Shown here: positions 8,470-12,543 of the stretch, piece by piece
Layout of the letters: each line of letters opens with the position of its first letter
How positions within the stretch are numbered: the first letter of the stretch is position 1
NCBI GenBank assembly: GCA_036940085.1
Contig: JALLBK010000777.1
Coordinates: 1 to 12,543, forward strand
Length of the DNA: 12,543 bases
Direction: 5' to 3'
Source: Discostella pseudostelligera
Taxonomy: Eukaryota; Bacillariophyta; Thalassiosirophyceae; Thalassiosirales; Thalassiosiraceae
Made by a program: the position numbers and the translations under genes
The notes under the pieces: generated by a model
The model's database searches: none
Seen by the model: the letters and a program-made list of their open reading frames with translations, nothing else
What the model was told of the DNA's origin: nothing

Positions 8470-8508
8470 GTAGAGAGTATCGAGTTGATATTATTGGTCC
8501 ATCGGACC

Positions 8509-8640
8509 ATGACCGCCCAATCCGTGAAGGTGATCGTTGCAGCCTTGACGTTTTGCACCTGCGGCGCATTTTCACCATGGTATTTATCGGCATCGGCTCC
8601 GGTCTCGTCATTGTCGGCACATCACCATGGTGTCAGTTCA
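8509..8640 (+). other. Bipartite plastid-targeting presequence of the ViaA-RavA protein
   Basis: Residues 1-20 (MTAQSVKVIVAALTFCTCGA) form a classic signal peptide with a hydrophobic core and small residues at the end. Phe at position 21 in GAF-SP follows the ASAF-type rule for diatom and other red-lineage complex plastids, where the Phe after the cleavage site is needed for import. The next 40 residues are rich in Ser, His, Arg and Gln and poor in acidic residues, like a transit peptide. Location in the stroma is inferred. Confidence 0.75.
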
Positions 8641-11600
8641 TCATCTCGTCGACGCCATCAGCATCAAACTTCGTCAGTTTTACAACAGCAGACTCACACG
8701 GACGCTGAAAATGAAACATCATTGTTCCAATCGGTAAATCCATCCGCGCGGATAGATCCGCTGTTAGCGTCATTTGTAATGCGTTCAGTGCGGAGCAATA
8801 ATGCAAATAGTATTGACCCAATGCTTCTTACGGATGCAAGCCTGCATGCGCATTTCACTTACTCAGATGCCACCAAAGCCATGTCTGGCCTCTTCATCTG
8901 GGAAACCTCATTACGAAAGGGACGTCTACCTATCATTGAAGATTTTCCGATGGATCAAAGCTGCTGGCCTGAGGAACCACTATTTACTCATGTATTCTCA
9001 ATCTTATCGAAGATGGGCTTGCCAAGATTGGTAGGTTGTCATCCAGAGATTATGCCATCAGTTCTGCTGGGGGTGACAAAAATTGTTGTTGAATTTATCA
9101 CATTACAGCGACGAGGAAAGCTTGTTCTTTTGGAGGATACAATGGACCAGGAGGAAGAGGATTTTGACTTGAACGAATATTATGACTCGGAAGATTTAGA
9201 AGATACTACTGATGAGTTCGAATTCGAGCCGCTGTCAACGGAAGAGTTGGAGATCTTGGCTTTTTCGTTAGCAAACAATTTCGGACAGGAATGGGGTGGA
9301 GTGTTACAAGGTGTGGCACAGTTAGACAAAGTCTTCGGATATGACCATGGCCTACTCGACCTCCAGGTGATTCTATCCTGTCATTTCTGAATTCATTCTT
9401 CATACCATCTGAATCTGATGAGAAACCATCACAATTAACCGCGCAGGGAACGGATGGGTTTGGTGTATACGACGGGATTTGGCAGCACAGTGGATGGAGG
9501 CCGATGCCGGATTTACAGCGAAGAATATCGTCCATTCCTGAACTGCGTGAGCTATTGACGCGCCTTGGTCGGCGACCGTCCGCCGAAGGAAGGGATACTC
9601 GTCGATTCAAGGATAGGAAGAGATCATATTCACATGAGGACATGATAGGTGTCGAGCTCGACATACTAGACCCTACTTCAGTATCCAGCTTGACTCGTTC
9701 GGGGAGTTTAACTTTAATGCTCCCAAGTGAAGCTGTTCTACTGCGCTCATCGATTCGCTCATTGCGGTGGCTGTTTTTGGCAAGGAAAGCTGAGTCAAAA
9801 CTTCTGTGCGTAGCATCTATTTCTTTGCGATCATTGCTTGGTCGAAATGTGCATATGACGAACTGATGCTTGTTTCTCATCGTTGCACCAATCATTTCAG
9901 AACTTATGAGCTTTCGGGATGGACCGATGTTCCCACGTTACCCCTTCCACGTGCACGCCGAAGTAAGCAGCTCCCTTTTGCGGCGGGAGGGCCATTAATT
10001 ATTTGCATTGATACATCGCACAGCATGTCAGGTGTGCGAGAGAATCTCTCCAAGGCAGTTGTACTCGCATCAGTGACAATGGCACATAAGCAGGGGAGGG
10101 ATTGCCGCATTGTATCGTTTTCATCAAAGAGTAATTCAGTAGAGTGCGAGAGAATCACTTGCGACACGGATGGCATCCGAAGACTACTGGAATTTCTATC
10201 GTACTCATTCGGAGGAGGAACTGATGTAACTGGGGCATTGAAGCACGCAATCGACGTGCTGGAGAATGAAATGACATCATCTGATATTATACTTGTGACC
10301 GATGGAGAGCTTCCAAACCCTCCCGTGTCCAATGCTGTTCTTACAAGACTGGAACAAATGAAGAGGCAGAATGGATTGGAAATCCATGGCCTGTTGGTCG
10401 GCAAGAGAGAAAGCGAAAGTCTAAGCTTGCTATGCAACGAAGTTCACAATTTCCTTGGCAGCTACGATGGCATTACTGGATCTACTTATTTGCACGTTGG
10501 CTCACGGCCAAGAACATCGTCATCATTGTCACTTGCTTTGTCAAAGAAGAGCAATCTTCATTCATTCCTTGCCGCTTCATTTCTTCCGAGGTTGATTAGG
10601 CGACAATCGAGAATGATACTTCACGCTACGAGTAAACTTGGTATGGGCGATGAAATATACAACTGCCAAATGAAACTAAACAGACGAGATGACAGAGACA
10701 GAACAAAGCGGCGGCGATTCGATGATTTCGCTGACGATTTGGAATGGCAAGAAGCCGAACCTGTAGGTTATGTCAAAGTTGGACCCGCAAATAGGCTCTC
10801 CCAGGAACATCAATCAGAAAAGTCAGAGTTTGAACAAGCAGTGGAGGAAGCAGTTTCTTTTCTTCAAGATGAGGCAGCGAATCTTGTAGAGGAGAACAGA
10901 TTGGCTGTTATGGAACTCGACAAACCACGGAGTGATGTCAAAGTGCTTGCAGATACAATTGAGTATGTGGAATCAGGTCTAGTTGAAAGAGATATCGAAG
11001 CACGGCTAGTTGTATTAGGCATGGTATCAAAGGAGCACGTGCTATTTATCGGCCCACCGGGGACATCAAGTAAGTCGCCTGTGTTTTGATTCAGCTGCTC
11101 AGTCGTAAATTGCTCATTATTTTGCATCCACACTCAGAATCCGAGATTGGGCGAAAACTATCCCATTTGTGTGGTGGTCCATTCTTCCAAAGGCTATTTA
11201 CTCGATTCACAACACCTGAAGAAATATTTGGGCCACTCTCACTTCGTGCTCTTGAAAATGATGAGTATGTTCGAAACATTGAGGGCTACTTACCCACAGC
11301 AACTGTTGGTGAGTTTCCTTTCCATATACATTTTTACTTCGCGATTGTACGCATCCTCATTCATCGATGACTTTTCGTGCAAGCATTCCTTGACGAAATT
11401 TTTAAGGCCAATTCAGCAATACTCAACACACTACTCACCATATTGAATGAAAGGAAGTTTGACAATGGAGCAGGAAGGCGCGTCTCATGTCCATTGAAAT
11501 GTGTAATCGGCGCGTCGAATGAATTGCCTGACTCCGATGAGCTTGATGCCCTATTGGATAGATTTCTGCTACGCTCATATGTCACACCAGTTTCCGATGA

Positions 11601-12507
11601 TGGTTTGGTGGAGCTCCTTTCCACCAAAATACCTAGCGGTACACCTGCTACCGACGCGAACATCATCAATCTATTAGAGGATGTAATTTCCAAGATATCA
11701 ACCGCATTAGACGAAGTATCTATCGGACAAAATATCTGCATTTTGATTCGAGATTTGAGAACGTTTTTACGTGATGAGCTAGATATTTACGTTAGCGACC
11801 GTCGCTTGGTGAAGGCATGCAGACTACTTAAAGTGAGTGCGGCAACCCATGGACGGAGAAGAGTCGATTTTATTGACTGTCTTCTGCTGCAGCATGTCTT
11901 GTGGAAATACCCAGAACAACGTGATACAATCAGAGATTGGCTTTTGGATAACATGACTCCAGGAAACGATGATATCGTTACGCAAACTAAGTTTCTCTTG
12001 CAAGGGCTTAGAGCCGAATCATTGGAGGTGGTGAAAAAGACGATGGGAGATACAACAGGTGAAGCCGGAGCCAGAACTTCTGACTTGGATGTCATCAGCT
12101 CTATTACAATAGAGTTGGATTCGATTGCAAAGCTTTTGAAAGAGCAGTATGATGAGCTTGAGCGTCACATTCAACTATTGCACAGTTTATCAAATCATTT
12201 GTGGATAAACCGAAACGACGCACAAGCCTCCAAACAATATCTTTCACCTGTGGCAGAAGAAGCTACCGTTTCTGTTCGCCAGGCATTGTTAGATACAACG
12301 TCGTTGAAGCTAGCATTAACTTCGACTTCCATTGTAAACGAGGTACGGTCATCGGCGATTGAAGCGTTGACTAATCAATACTATATTGAAGCAAGCTTTA
12401 CAGATGATGAACTGCAGATGAGTTTGAAAGATGCAAAAAGACGATACACCGGAGACCAATTACGCAGGTGGAAATCTGCGAGGCAAATCTTTGAGAGCAC
12501 CTCCTGA
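8509..12507 (+). CDS. Plastid-targeted ViaA-RavA fusion: VWA domain plus MoxR-family AAA+ ATPase (5 exons)
   Basis: Exons 8509-9366, 9447-9805, 9901-11069, 11138-11308 and 11384-12507, joined through GT-AG introns of 80, 95, 68 and 75 bp, give about 1226 residues. Order: signal peptide with GAF-SP motif; Ser/His/Arg-rich transit-like stretch; a long N-terminal region with an acidic segment; a ViaA-like VDGIW/GWR-type region; a VWA domain with an intact MIDAS (DTSHS 443-447, GGGTD with T513, D540 in VTDGE); a charged linker; then a RavA-type AAA+ module. The latter has Walker A GPPGTSKS (790-797), RFTTPEEIFGPLS, GYLPTA, Walker B FLDEI (854-858), ILNTLLTILNER, sensor 1 GASNE (895-899), LLDRFLLR and sensor-2-like SDRRLVKA. 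In E. coli RavA is a MoxR ATPase and ViaA its VWA partner, encoded side by side and linked to respiratory complexes and Fe-S proteins. Here they form one chain with VWA first. Start: the first in-frame ATG, directly before the signal peptide. The substrate in the plastid is unknown. Confidence 0.92.
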
Positions 12508-12543
12508 TAGCAGCACGTAAAGTTAATGGTTTCCATTTAATAT
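12508..12543 (+). other. Start of the 3' flank of the ViaA-RavA gene
   Basis: Thirty-six A/T-rich bases after the stop codon, up to the window edge. No terminator or polyadenylation signal is recognisable in this short piece. Confidence 0.5.

Larger units (their letters stand above)
8102..8508. promoter_or_regulatory. Bidirectional promoter region with a cluster of E2F-like sites
   Basis: This 407 bp gap separates two divergent start codons (P5CR at 8101, ViaA-RavA at 8509). It contains at least six matches to the E2F/DP core (TTSSCGSS or TTTSGCGC, either strand): TGGCGGGAAA 8239-8248, GGCGCGAAAA 8266-8275, TGGCGGGAAAA 8280-8290, TTCCCGCCA 8326-8334, TTTGGCGGGAA 8353-8363 and TGGCGGGAA 8380-8388. 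The reverse complement of the second, TTTTCGCGCC, is a perfect consensus. No long open frame here resembles a protein. Motifs are seen; cell-cycle regulation of both genes is inferred. Confidence 0.6.

Noticed and set aside
8122..8620. Overlapping minus- and plus-strand ORFs in the P5CR/ViaA-RavA gap
   Set aside because: They arise from the duplicated, stop-poor promoter repeat. The translations are compositionally odd and overlap each other in several frames.
9206..9895. 229-codon minus-strand ORF opposite ViaA-RavA exons 1-2
   Set aside because: It spans a well-supported intron and coding exons on the plus strand and shows no recognisable domain.
8509..12507. Magnesium chelatase ChlD, CbbQ/CbbO or midasin as identity of the fusion
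   Set aside because: ChlD and midasin have AAA+ modules before the VWA/MIDAS domain, the opposite order. The motifs RFTTPEEIFGPLS, ILNTLLTILNER and ASNELP, and the VWA stretch GPLIICIDTSHSM, match RavA and ViaA better than CbbQ/CbbO or NorQ/NorD.
1..12543. tRNA, rRNA, CRISPR array, transposon or viral insertion
   Set aside because: Nothing with cloverleaf, rRNA, spaced-repeat, terminal-inverted-repeat or transposase/integrase character was seen on either strand.

Overview
This is a nuclear genomic window from a eukaryote, most likely a diatom or a related stramenopile alga with a secondary, red-type plastid. Three things point there. Genes are compact, and all 16 inferred introns are 68-104 bp with GT-AG ends. 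Intergenic spacers are short. The protein at 8509-12507 starts with a signal peptide followed by a Phe-containing cleavage motif (GAF-SP), typical of bipartite plastid targeting in these algae. The species cannot be named from sequence alone.

Layout: (1) 253-5766, plus strand: a 12-exon gene for an ISWI-type SNF2 chromatin-remodelling ATPase of about 1508 residues, with HAND, SANT and SLIDE domains and, unusually, an HMG-box at each end. (2) 5855-6688, minus strand: an intronless DRE2/anamorsin (CIAPIN1) gene for cytosolic Fe-S cluster assembly, convergent with ISWI across an 88 bp spacer. (3) 7171-8101, minus strand: a two-exon pyrroline-5-carboxylate reductase gene for the last step of proline synthesis. 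(4) 8509-12507, plus strand: a five-exon gene that joins a ViaA-type VWA domain to a RavA-type MoxR AAA+ ATPase in one predicted plastid-targeted chain of about 1226 residues. Genes 3 and 4 are divergent and share a 407 bp region with a dense cluster of E2F-like sites, part of it in an imperfect tandem repeat.

The genes do not form an operon or one pathway. The strongest candidate for something new is the ViaA-RavA fusion. In bacteria such as E. coli these are two separate proteins from adjacent genes that cooperate as a MoxR/VWA pair. Here they are covalently linked, in the order VWA then AAA+, with nucleotide-binding and MIDAS residues intact and a plastid address. Other notable points are the double-HMG-box ISWI, three frame-preserving microexons (24, 24 and 15 nt) in that gene, and the E2F-like promoter.

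All exon models were assembled by eye from reading-frame continuity, splice-site consensus and family conservation; no transcript evidence was available.
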